Positions 1 to 5,550 of a stretch of 8,808 nucleotides of DNA are shown here, one piece after another. The notes under the pieces are model-generated. The model did no database searches. It was not told the origin of the DNA and saw only the letters and a list, made by a program, of their open reading frames with translations. How positions within the stretch are numbered: the first letter of the stretch is position 1; every line of letters begins with the position of its first letter. The DNA comes from Desulfobacterales bacterium (GTDB lineage Bacteria > Desulfobacterota > Desulfobacteria > Desulfobacterales > 4be13). The stretch covers positions 5,355-14,162 of the forward strand of contig JAOZRQ010000133.1 in NCBI GenBank assembly GCA_029940115.1, read 5' to 3'. Made by a program: the position numbers and the translations under genes.

Positions 1-60
1 GAAACCCGGCTTTTTCCCAAACAGGCGGAATCCCCCAACTGCGAGAAAAAGCCGGGTTTC
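1..60. terminator. 16-bp perfect inverted repeat, possible terminator
   Basis: Bases 1-16 and 45-60 are exact reverse complements (GAAACCCGGCTTTTTC / GAAAAAGCCGGGTTTC) around a 28-base loop. The structure sits 10 bases past the stop of the minus-strand HD-GYP gene, so it is placed to end that transcript. Any minus-strand U-run would lie outside the window. On the plus strand the arm is followed by a weak T-rich stretch (TTTCTTTG). The long loop is atypical for an intrinsic terminator. Similar GAAACC-GG words recur near 1900, 2035 and 2231, so it could instead be one member of the local repeat family. Confidence 0.5.
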
Positions 61-70
61 TTTGTCCTTA

Positions 71-1126
71 TCATACAAACAGTTTCCTTATCTTCCCCGA
101 GTCCTTGCTGTAAAGTTCAAGGAACACATCCGCGCATTCCGCACAATATTTTTCGCCTTTGTTTTTTGTGATCTCCTGGACCGCCATCTCCACGTCAAGG
201 GCAGGCCGGTACGGTCTGTGGGAGGACATGGCCTCGACAACATCCGATATCGCGATGATCTTCGCCTCAAACAGAATGTCGTCTCCATTCAGCCCTCGGG
301 GATAACCGGATCCGTCAAGGCGTTCATGGTGCTGATAGACAATCTCCGCGATGGGGTAGGGAAAGTTGATGTTCATCAGGATATCGTACCCCATGAAGGA
401 GTGCTTCTTGATCACCTCCATCTCCTCGTATTCGAGACGGGTCGGCTTTGAGAGAAATTCGGCTGGCACATAGATTTTCCCGATATCGTGGAGCAGACCC
501 GCAATCCGAATCGCCTCCATGTTTTCCTCGGAAAGCCCCATCCCCTCTCCGATGGCCAGCGCCAGAATCGAGACCCGTTTCTGATGGCCTGATGTGTAGG
601 GATCTCTTTTGTCGGTCATCACAGAGAGCGCGTTCACCGTTTCCCGAAGAGTGCCCCTGAGCTGGGCGTTGCTTTTTTCCAAGGCCAGGGTTCTCTCTTG
701 GACCTTCTTTTCAAGTTCCTTCTTGTATTCCTCATTTTCCCGGATCAGGCTCGCCTTTTCCAGAGTCTTTGTCACCACATGCTCCAAGACGGCCAAATCT
801 TGGATCGGCTTGGTGAGATAGTCCCACGCGCCCAACCGGATGGCTTCAATGACATCTTGAATGACCCCGGTTCCGGAGACCACCACCACCGGAATGTCCG
901 GCGACTCCTCTTTCACCTTGGACAAGACCTCAAATCCGTCAACTTCCGGCATCATCAGATCCACAAGAATGATATCCGGCTTCTGCTCGCGAAACGCCTC
1001 AAGCCCCACTCTTCCGTTTTCGGCCTTGAACACCTGATAGCCCGAATCTTCCAAGTAATCCCCGATGGTCCAGCGAATCATCTCCTCATCATCAATACAG
1101 AGTACTGATATCTTTGTCTCATTCAT
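71..1126 (-). CDS. Response regulator with receiver and HD-GYP domains (putative c-di-GMP phosphodiesterase)
   Basis: This 351-residue cytoplasmic protein joins a CheY-like receiver to an HD-GYP domain, the architecture of RpfG-type regulators that hydrolyse cyclic di-GMP when phosphorylated by a partner kinase. The receiver (about 5-122) keeps the acidic pair D12/D13, phospho-acceptor D56 in VDLMMP, S84/T86 and K106 in LTKP. A charged probable coiled coil (about 118-162) links to the HD-GYP domain (about 163-345), which has H181, HDIGK at 213-217, H242, HHERLDGSGYP at 266-276 and D295. All hallmark catalytic and metal-binding residues are present, so activity is likely, though the substrate is inferred from the family. 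The start at 1126 lies 4 bases after the stop of the upstream truncated receiver gene, implying translational coupling. A GGTGA precedes it only three bases away, which is weak. No kinase gene is intact nearby. Confidence 0.95.
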   Translation of the reverse strand: MNETKISVLCIDDEEMIRWTIGDYLEDSGYQVFKAENGRVGLEAFREQKPDIILVDLMMPEVDGFEVLSKVKEESPDIPVVVVSGTGVIQDVIEAIRLGAWDYLTKPIQDLAVLEHVVTKTLEKASLIRENEEYKKELEKKVQERTLALEKSNAQLRGTLRETVNALSVMTDKRDPYTSGHQKRVSILALAIGEGMGLSEENMEAIRIAGLLHDIGKIYVPAEFLSKPTRLEYEEMEVIKKHSFMGYDILMNINFPYPIAEIVYQHHERLDGSGYPRGLNGDDILFEAKIIAISDVVEAMSSHRPYRPALDVEMAVQEITKNKGEKYCAECADVFLELYSKDSGKIRKLFV

Positions 1127-1129
1127 AAA

Positions 1130-1375
1130 TCACCATGTCTCGTGCCCTTGCTGTATCTTTTTTGCCTCCCTGACAAATGTGTTTCCGTCAATTCCGGGCA
1201 ACCGCATATCTGCGACAAGCAGGTCAAAGGATTCCTCATACAGCATCTCAAGCGCTGCCTCTCCGCTACCCGACGATTTCACACAGAACCCCTCGTCTTC
1301 AAGGAAATCCTCAAGGTTGATGCGGAGCATGTCTTCATCTTCGACGATAAGTATGTGTGTCTGACGCGGGTTCAT
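1130..1375 (-). CDS. Truncated CheY-like receiver protein (C-terminal third missing)
   Basis: The 81 residues begin like a normal receiver domain: ILIVEDEDMLR with the acidic cluster near residues 12-14, then LLVADMRLPGIDG with phospho-acceptor D56. The sequence then leaves the family pattern after REAKKIQ and stops at QGHETW. A complete receiver needs about 120 residues, so the segments carrying the conserved Ser/Thr and the Lys of the KP motif are absent, and the product is unlikely to switch normally. The start is supported by GGAGAG just upstream, overlapping the end of the preceding reading frame. The gene is followed after 4 bases by the HD-GYP regulator. The likeliest explanation is a deletion that removed about 40 codons just before that gene. 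A functional mini-receiver is possible but less likely. Confidence 0.75.
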   Translation of the reverse strand: MNPRQTHILIVEDEDMLRINLEDFLEDEGFCVKSSGSGEAALEMLYEESFDLLVADMRLPGIDGNTFVREAKKIQQGHETW

Positions 1376-1384
1376 CTCTCTCCA

Positions 1385-1549
1385 TTAAGGAATACGAACG
1401 ATGACAGAGAAACCCAGTCCCACGGTTTTTTTTGAGATACGCAGGTTCCGATGATGCACGATGGTCAGGATGGTGGTTCCTTCTGCCCGCTTCTCCATGA
1501 TGCGATTCTCCGCCAGCCTGACGGTACATGTCCATAATATGGAAGGCGC
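1385..1549 (-). pseudogene. Remnant 3' end of an unrecognised gene upstream of the truncated receiver
   Basis: A 54-codon open stretch ends with TAA at 1387-1385, 9 bases before the receiver start, with the receiver's GGAGAG ribosome site right behind it. That is the normal spacing between genes of one operon. The C-terminus reads GLGFSVIVRIP. The only in-frame ATG (1498) would give 37 residues. In the upstream direction the frame meets a stop at the exact edge of the palindromic element at 1551-1651, so the 5' part of the gene seems to have been replaced or cut off there. A run of eight T (plus strand, 1426-1433) makes a frameshift or read error possible. From its position this might be the end of a sensor kinase, but no kinase motif remains; family unknown. 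Confidence 0.35.
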
Positions 1550-1550
1550 T

Positions 1551-1651
1551 TAGAAGGTGTTTGAAAACTCCCCGTGCCCTTGCCCCTGCCACATCTGTGG
1601 TGGTTTCGGGCACGGGCAAAGGGCAGGGCACACGGTTTCAAACACCTTCTA
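1551..1651. mobile_element. 101-bp palindromic element with 16-bp perfect terminal inverted repeats (MITE-like)
   Basis: Bases 1551-1566 (TAGAAGGTGTTTGAAA) and 1636-1651 are exact reverse complements. Inside, CCCGTGCCC (1571-1579) pairs with GGGCACGGG (1608-1616), and CCACA/TGTGG pair at 1589-1600, so the whole element can fold into a long hairpin. It has no coding capacity. The ends begin with TA and finish with TA, which would fit the TA target duplication of IS630/Tc1-type elements, but this is only suggestive. It separates the broken signalling operon from the small coiled-coil gene. Confidence 0.7.
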
Positions 1652-1661
1652 GAGTTTACAG

Positions 1662-1838
1662 CTAAGACTTTGCCCCTTCCAGCATCCTATGCATCCGATC
1701 TCTCTCGGCTTTCAGTTTCCGAAGTTTCTCCTTCAGCCTCTCCTGCCTTTCAAAGGAGGCGTTTGTCATCTGCTTCTCCACATCTTCCACCTGTTTCATC
1801 AGGTGGTAAAGGTCCTTTGCAATCATTCGGATGGACAT
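1662..1838 (-). CDS. Small coiled-coil protein (58 residues), function unknown
   Basis: The predicted product is strongly helical and highly charged, with many Lys, Arg and Glu residues. The segment from about residue 11 to 54 (from YHLMKQVEDVEKQM to AERDRMHRML) has leucine and methionine spacing suited to a coiled coil. There is no signal peptide or membrane segment, so it is probably cytoplasmic. The start is uncertain. ATG at 1838 gives 58 residues and ATG at 1826 gives MIAKDL, while an AAGGA lies about 16 bases before 1838, too far to be decisive. The frame is open further upstream (to 2021), but that extension runs through the repeat element at 1909-2036 and is not believable as protein. 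The stop lies 11 bases from the palindromic element. Partner and function cannot be told from sequence. Confidence 0.55.
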   Translation of the reverse strand: MSIRMIAKDLYHLMKQVEDVEKQMTNASFERQERLKEKLRKLKAERDRMHRMLEGAKS

Positions 1839-1908
1839 GATGGCACACGTTGAATCCTTATTTTCCGGAGGTCCAAGAAACCAAGATTTTTGAAAAGACT
1901 GGGTTTCT

Positions 1909-2036
1909 CGGCATCTTTCATTTTGCCTGAAAGGTGGCTCACACTTTTCAGTTTGCAGTTCCGCCTTCAGGCGGTCTCGCACCGCCTGAGGGCGGAACTG
2001 CAAACTGGAATGTGAACCCATAAATGAAAGATGCCG
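1909..2036. repeat. Nested inverted-repeat element with a 27-bp hairpin core
   Basis: The outer arms 1909-1923 and 2022-2036 are 15-bp exact reverse complements containing the module GGCATCTTTCATTT. The core is a second inverted repeat, 1949-1975 with 1981-2007, that matches at 26 of 27 positions around a 5-base loop. The region between core and outer arms is asymmetric: only the left side has TGCCTGAAA, and only the right side has ATGTGAACCCATAA. Both of these words recur at 2460-2495. The element has no credible coding capacity and may be a non-autonomous mobile palindrome or a REP-like unit. Confidence 0.75.
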
Positions 2037-2055
2037 GTTTCTCGGCCATCAGTTC

Positions 2056-2155
2056 ACAAAGAAAGCTGGTTCCGCCTCAGGGATTGGGCGATCAGGTCTC
2101 CACGACATCTTCCATCGGGGAACGCGGCATTATGTCAGAAACCGACTTTCTTTGT
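2056..2155. repeat. Imperfect inverted repeat bounding a 100-bp segment
   Basis: The ends ACAAAGAAAGCTGGTT (2056-2071) and AACCGACTTTCTTTGT (2140-2155) are reverse complements at 14 of 16 positions. The interior shows no gene. The shape suggests another small palindromic element next to the one at 1909-2036, but with no second copy in the window the assignment is tentative. Confidence 0.45.
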
Positions 2156-2253
2156 AATATAGCATATTAAATGATGAAACTCACCTCTTTTTTAAAATTT
2201 CGGGGCATCCTTCATTTGTGAAAGAACAAAAAAACCCGGTTTCTCCAAGAGAA

Positions 2254-2279
2254 CCCAAGTTTTTTCAAAAAAACTTGGG
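2254..2279. terminator. Perfect 12-bp hairpin with A/T-rich loop side
   Basis: CCCAAGTTTTTT (2254-2265) and AAAAAACTTGGG (2268-2279) pair exactly with only two bases between them, so the real loop is about four bases. It resembles a bidirectional terminator in shape. No gene ends nearby, and neither strand continues into a clear T-run after the stem. Its right arm runs straight into a copy of the GGCATCTTTCATTT module, so it is probably part of the repeat cluster. Confidence 0.35.
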
Positions 2280-2495
2280 CATCTTTCATTTAAGTACCCG
2301 GCCAAAAGTTTTCCGGGATTTTTCTTGGGAGGACAACTCCCGCAAACCGCGGATGGACGCGGATGAGTCCGCCGTCCGCGTTCATCTGCGTCCATCTGCG
2401 GCTCACAATGGGAAGGTTGCCCCTCATATGCAGACACCTGAAAACATATGGCCAGGTACTTATGGGTTCACATTTCAGGCAAAATGAAAGATGCC
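2278..2495. repeat. 218-bp composite inverted-repeat element sharing modules with the 1909-2036 element
   Basis: The outer module GGCATCTTTCATTT occurs at 2278-2291 and, inverted, at 2482-2495. Just inside, AAGTACCCGGCCA (2292-2304) and TGGCCAGGTACTT (2449-2461) are reverse complements at 12 of 13 positions. The right arm carries an extra 20 bases between these two modules (2462-2481). Bases 2473-2495 match the reverse complement of 1910-1932 over 23 bases without mismatch. Another inverted repeat (2347-2401) lies inside. No gene is visible. Confidence 0.7.
2347..2401. repeat. GATGGACGCGGATGA-type inverted repeat
   Basis: Bases 2347-2366 and 2382-2401 are reverse complements at 18 of 20 positions. 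They are made of the words CGCGGATG, GGACGCGGATGA, TCATCTGCG and TCCATCTGCGG. From memory, short dispersed repeats of this 'TCATCTGCGTCCATCTGCGG' type are common between genes in many bacterial genomes, which this copy resembles. It is non-coding and nested inside the larger element at 2278-2495. Confidence 0.6.
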
Positions 2496-2586
2496 AAAAC
2501 TTGGTTTCTTTTATTCGGTCAAGAGACACCATTTTTCTTTTTGAGAACACAGATGAAAAAAAAATTGAGGGATGGCATTTTTTCTG

Positions 2587-2615
2587 TTGACATGCGTTCC
2601 AGTTTAAGATAGTAA
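2587..2615 (+). promoter_or_regulatory. Candidate sigma-70 promoter of the tRNA-Leu gene
   Basis: A consensus -35 box TTGACA lies at 2587-2592. A 17-base spacer leads to TAGTAA (2610-2615), a weak -10 box; GATAGT at 2608-2613 is an alternative with 15-base spacing. Transcription would begin near 2622, a few bases before the tRNA at 2628. The perfect -35 box and the position support the call. Confidence 0.55.
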
Positions 2616-2627
2616 AGGGTTATCTGT

Positions 2628-2714
2628 GCCGGGGTGGTGAAATTGGTAGACGCAGAGGACTCAAAATCCTCCGGGCTTTCGCCCATGCGAGTTCGAGTCT
2701 CGCCCCCGGCACCA
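2628..2714 (+). tRNA. tRNA-Leu, anticodon CAA
   Basis: The 87-base gene folds as a class II tRNA that reads UUG leucine codons. Acceptor arm GCCGGGG (2628-2634) pairs with CCCCGGC (2704-2710). The anticodon stem GAGGA/TCCTC (2655-2659 and 2667-2671) encloses loop CTCAAAA with anticodon CAA at 2662-2664. A long variable arm GGGC-TTTC-GCCC follows, as expected for tRNA-Leu, then a T arm GCGAG-TTCGAGT-CTCGC. The discriminator is A2711, and CCA is encoded at 2712-2714. The GGTAGACGCAGAGGA stretch in the D arm region matches the bacterial leucine pattern. It stands alone, with no clear terminator after it. I see no integrase or repeated attachment site next to it. Confidence 0.97.
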
Positions 2715-2899
2715 CCTTTGGAAATCAGCAGAACTGCCAACCTGCAAATTCATCCTCTCATTATGTTAAGGAACAACCCCCGATTCACATCTCCTCGTGA
2801 TCTGTTGACATCAAATTTTCGTTTCCCCAAAAGCCCCTTTCAAGTCCCCAAAAAAAAACCTTTTCCAAGCCGACCCAAAGATTGCTGAATGGGATTTCC

Positions 2900-2928
2900 T
2901 TGACAATTATGCCAATCAGTTGCATATT
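2900..2928 (+). promoter_or_regulatory. Candidate promoter of znuACB
   Basis: TTGACA (2900-2905), a 17-base spacer and CATATT (2923-2928, four of six matches to TATAAT) form a plausible sigma-70 promoter about 100 bases before the znuA start. The short inverted repeat TATGC-N9-GCATA (2908-2912 and 2922-2926) overlaps spacer and -10 box, where a Zur-type repressor would bind. It does not resemble a Zur box I can confirm, so that role is only inferred. A second TTGACA at 2805-2810 lacks a good -10 box. Confidence 0.45.
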
Positions 2929-2936
2929 CCAGAAAC

Positions 2937-2982
2937 GTGAGACGTGATGCGTGAGACGTGATGCGTGGGACGTGATGCGTGA
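2937..2982 (+). repeat. Tandem repeat, 14-bp unit, three copies plus four bases
   Basis: The unit GTGAGACGTGATGC occurs exactly at 2937-2950 and 2951-2964. It recurs with one change at 2965-2978, followed by the start of a fourth unit, GTGA. It lies between the candidate promoter and znuA, so it would be in the 5' untranslated leader. The last GTG (2979) is in frame with znuA and opens a longer reading frame that is unlikely to be translated. The rest of the 2715-3026 spacer shows no gene. Confidence 0.85.
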
Positions 2983-3015
2983 CTCCAGAACCTTTTGTCC
3001 AGAACCCAGAAACCC

Positions 3016-3021
3016 AGGTGA
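3016..3021 (+). promoter_or_regulatory. Ribosome binding site that sets the znuA start
   Basis: AGGTGA ends five bases before the ATG at 3027. The alternative GTG at 2979 lies within the tandem repeat and has no purine-rich site in front of it. This favours the start that places a signal peptide directly at the N-terminus. Confidence 0.7.
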
Positions 3022-3026
3022 CCATT

Positions 3027-3926
3027 ATGATACATCCTCTTATCAGCGGGATCATTCTTTTGTGCATGCTTTGCACACCTTCAGGAGCCATCGCCACCGG
3101 GCCGGTCCCGGTCTTTGTGAGCATTGTTCCTCAGAAATTTTTTGTGGAAAAAATAGGGGGCAAGTTTGTCCATGTTTCGGTGATGGTGGAACCCGGGGCC
3201 AGCCCCGCGACATATGAACCGAAACCGAAACAGATGGTCGCGCTTTCCAAGGCGAGGATCTATTATGCCATCGGGGTTCCGTTTGAAACGCCGTGGATGG
3301 AGAAGATCATCTCCGCGAACCCGGACATGCTTCTGGTCCGCACCCAAGACGGGGTGGAAAGGCCTCCCATGAAAACCAGTCTTCCTCATCAGGCGGAAAA
3401 GGACCATAAAGAGGCGGATCACCATCAAGGCACAGCTGATCCGCATATCTGGCTCTCTCCGCCCCTTGTGATGATTCAGGCCCGGAACATCCTGAACGGA
3501 CTGACTGCCACGGATCCGGGTCATCGTGCGGCTTATGAGGCGAACTACAAGGCGTTCATCATGGAGATTGTTGATCTTGATGCCGAGATCAGAGGGATTT
3601 TTGCCGAAGCGGGGAATTCTCACGAGTTCATGGTCTTTCATCCCTCATGGGGATGCTTTGCCCATGGGTACGGCCTTGAACAGGTTCCAATTGAAATTGA
3701 GGGGAAGTCCCCCAAACCTGCGGAACTTCAGGGACTCATCCGCTACGCGAGGAAACGGGGAATCAAGGTGATCTTTGTTCAGCCCCAATTTTCCTCCACA
3801 AACGCCCGGGTGATTGCAACGGCCATTCAGGGGCGAGTCGCGTTTGCAGACCCGCTGGCCCTGAACTGGGCCGACAACCTGCGTCAAGTTGCGGCCAAAT
3901 TCAAGACGGCACTGCGACAGCTGTAA
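3027..3926 (+). CDS. znuA: Zinc (or manganese) ABC transporter substrate-binding protein
   Basis: This is the periplasmic receptor of the cluster A-I metal importer encoded here with its ATPase and permease. The 299-residue form starts at the ATG with a proper ribosome site. Residues 1-23 form a signal peptide (hydrophobic LISGIILLCMLC, then AIA as a cleavage site after residue 23). The family core follows: FVSIVPQKFFVEKIGG (30-45), PGASPATYEPKP (57-67), a histidine-rich loop (H121, H127, H132, H133), DPHIWLSP with H140, FHPSWGCFAHGYGL with H205, and FADPL with D275. These fit the H-H-D part of the metal site. The first ligand, usually His in a PHTYEP-like motif, is Ala61 here. Zinc is preferred because of the histidine-rich loop and the neighbouring ZnuC type, but manganese cannot be excluded. 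A 47-base gap leads to znuC. Confidence 0.93.
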   Translation: MIHPLISGIILLCMLCTPSGAIATGPVPVFVSIVPQKFFVEKIGGKFVHVSVMVEPGASPATYEPKPKQMVALSKARIYYAIGVPFETPWMEKIISANPDMLLVRTQDGVERPPMKTSLPHQAEKDHKEADHHQGTADPHIWLSPPLVMIQARNILNGLTATDPGHRAAYEANYKAFIMEIVDLDAEIRGIFAEAGNSHEFMVFHPSWGCFAHGYGLEQVPIEIEGKSPKPAELQGLIRYARKRGIKVIFVQPQFSSTNARVIATAIQGRVAFADPLALNWADNLRQVAAKFKTALRQL

Positions 3927-3973
3927 GCTGGCACACCATTTTTCAAATTCGCAACTCCCCTTGGAGCTCACAA

Positions 3974-4735
3974 ATGAATTCACCCATGATAGAAGTCAAA
4001 GACCTGTGGTTCTCATATAACGGGCACACTGTCCTGAAAGAGGTGGATCTCAGAATTGATGAGAAGAACTTCACCGTGCTGATCGGGCCCAACGGCGGCG
4101 GCAAAACCACGTTGGTGAAGCTGATGCTCGGTCTGCTGAAGCCGGACCAGGGAACCGTGAGCATCATGGGAAAGCCGCCCCGAGAAGCGGCCCGCCGCAT
4201 CGGCTATGTGCCTCAGGGGATCGGCTTCAACAAAAGTTTTCCGGTGTCGGTCACAGATGTGGTGCTGATGGGAAGGCTGGGAGCCCGAAAGGGCCGGTCC
4301 GGGTATTCAGCCGCGGACAGAATCGCGGTGCAAAAATCCCTGGAACAGCTCGGGATGTGGGAATACCGGAGCCGTCGCATCGGAGAACTTTCCGGAGGAC
4401 AGCGCCAGCGAGTCTTCATTGCCAGGGCCATTGTGAATGACCCGGATATCCTCTTTCTGGACGAACCGACCGCGAGCGTTGACTCAAAGGGGCAGACAGA
4501 ATTTTACCAGCTTCTGAGGGAACTGAATGAACAGACCACCATCCTTGTGGTCAGCCATGATCTGATGATGATTTCCAGTTATGTCAAATCGGTCGCATGT
4601 GTGAACAAGCATCTCCACTACCACGGCGCGGCCGAGGTCACTCAGGAGATGGTGGAGATGTATTGTTGCCCGGTGGAGCTGGTTGCCCACGGAACCGTGC
4701 CCCATCGGGTGTTGCGTAAACACGAGGATTTCTGA
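3974..4735 (+). CDS. znuC: Zinc ABC transporter ATP-binding protein
   Basis: This cytoplasmic ATPase powers metal import through the ZnuB permease. All nucleotide-binding motifs are intact in the 253 residues: Walker A GPNGGGKTT (38-46), Q-loop Q81 in YVPQ, signature LSGGQ (139-143), Walker B ILFLDEP (159-165) with catalytic E164, D-loop near SVD (168-170) and switch H195 in VVSHD. The C-terminal tail (about 213-250) is rich in His and Cys (HLHYHG, CCPVELVAHG, H244, H250). ZnuC-type proteins often carry such a tail, and it could sense or buffer metal. GGAG at 3963-3966, seven bases ahead of the ATG, supports this start; an ATG four codons in is an alternative. The stop overlaps the permease start by one base (TGATG), showing translational coupling. 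Confidence 0.95.
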   Translation: MNSPMIEVKDLWFSYNGHTVLKEVDLRIDEKNFTVLIGPNGGGKTTLVKLMLGLLKPDQGTVSIMGKPPREAARRIGYVPQGIGFNKSFPVSVTDVVLMGRLGARKGRSGYSAADRIAVQKSLEQLGMWEYRSRRIGELSGGQRQRVFIARAIVNDPDILFLDEPTASVDSKGQTEFYQLLRELNEQTTILVVSHDLMMISSYVKSVACVNKHLHYHGAAEVTQEMVEMYCCPVELVAHGTVPHRVLRKHEDF

Positions 4736-5547
4736 TGATGTTTGAGGCCCTTCAATTTGAGTTCATGCAAACCGCCCTCTTGGCCGGTCTCTTGGCCAGC
4801 GTGATATGCGGCATGATCGGGACACTGGTGGTGGTCAACCGAATCGTGTTCATCTCTGGCGGCATCGCACACGCGGCCTACGGCGGCATCGGGATCGCGT
4901 TCTTCTTCGGTCTGCCTTACATGGCCGGCACCCTCGGATTCGCCCTCCTCACCGCCATGGTGATGGCCGCTGTCACCTTGAAGGCCCGGCACCGATCCGA
5001 TACCGTCATCGGTGTGCTCTGGGCCGCGGGAATGGCGCTGGGCGTGATCCTGATTGATCTGACCCCTGGCTACCATGTGGATCTGATGAGCTATCTTTTC
5101 GGAAGCATCCTGACGGTTCCCCCATCGGATATCCGGTTGTTGCTCCTGCTGAGTGTCGGGATCATTCTGATTGTCTGGTATTTCTATCACGACTTTCTGG
5201 TCATCTCCTATGACGAGGAGTTTGCCCAAGTCAAGGGGGTCCCGGTAACGCTTCTCTATTTCCTGCTTCTCGGGATGATCGCCGTCTCTGTGGTGATGAT
5301 CATCCGTGTGGCCGGCCTGATTCTGATCATCGCGCTGCTGACCATCTCGCCTTACATTGCCGAAAAATATGTGGCATCTCTCTTTGAAATGATGCTCTTT
5401 TCGGTGGGTCTGAATGTGTTGTTCACCCTGATCGGCCTCTGGCTCTCATATGCCTTCAACCTGACCTCGGGGGCAACGATCATCATGGTCGGCGCGACCG
5501 CCTTCTTTGTCTCAATTGGTGTTGATTGGCTCAGAAAAAGTTCGTAA
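4735..5547 (+). CDS. znuB: Zinc ABC transporter permease
   Basis: This inner-membrane channel subunit of the ABC-3 (ZnuB/MntB/TroC) family works as a dimer with ZnuC and receives metal from ZnuA. The 270 residues hold about eight or nine hydrophobic segments, near 13-34, 37-57, 62-83, 91-109, 133-151, 171-190, 193-211, 217-238 and 245-263. Family landmarks include SGGIAHAAYGGIG (41-53), GVLWAAGMALG (93-103), and the cytoplasmic SYDEEFAQVKGVPV stretch (158-171) expected to contact the ATPase. The length is normal for the family. ATG 4735 overlaps the znuC stop, and a second ATG follows at once at 4738; GAGGA (4724-4728) serves either. It is the last gene of the operon. No classical hairpin-plus-T-run terminator follows; a repeat begins four bases after the stop. 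Confidence 0.95.
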   Translation: MMFEALQFEFMQTALLAGLLASVICGMIGTLVVVNRIVFISGGIAHAAYGGIGIAFFFGLPYMAGTLGFALLTAMVMAAVTLKARHRSDTVIGVLWAAGMALGVILIDLTPGYHVDLMSYLFGSILTVPPSDIRLLLLLSVGIILIVWYFYHDFLVISYDEEFAQVKGVPVTLLYFLLLGMIAVSVVMIIRVAGLILIIALLTISPYIAEKYVASLFEMMLFSVGLNVLFTLIGLWLSYAFNLTSGATIIMVGATAFFVSIGVDWLRKSS

Positions 5548-5550
5548 GTG

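Noticed and set aside
1335..1631. 98-residue minus-strand reading frame over the palindromic element and operon remnant
   Set aside because: It overlaps the true receiver start in another frame and runs through the inverted repeat at 1551-1651. The neighbouring frame that ends at 1385 has the right spacing for an operon gene end, so this one is treated as chance.
1839..2021. Upstream extension of the small coiled-coil gene to 119 residues
   Set aside because: The extra 61 residues are translated from the 27-bp hairpin and its arms, with low-quality composition; the plausible protein begins at 1838 or 1826.
2218..2590. Several overlapping 75-89 residue reading frames on both strands
   Set aside because: All lie in the repeat cluster, none has a ribosome site or recognisable domain, and the palindromic DNA keeps frames open on both strands.
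2628..2714. tRNA gene as an integration site of a genomic island
   Set aside because: No integrase gene and no duplicate of the tRNA 3' end are seen in the window; the flanking repeats do not match the tRNA sequence.
2634..2888. 84-residue plus-strand reading frame
   Set aside because: It starts inside the tRNA-Leu gene and translates its body; no ribosome site.
2937..2982. CRISPR-like array
   Set aside because: The 14-bp units are directly adjacent with no spacers, so it is a simple tandem repeat.
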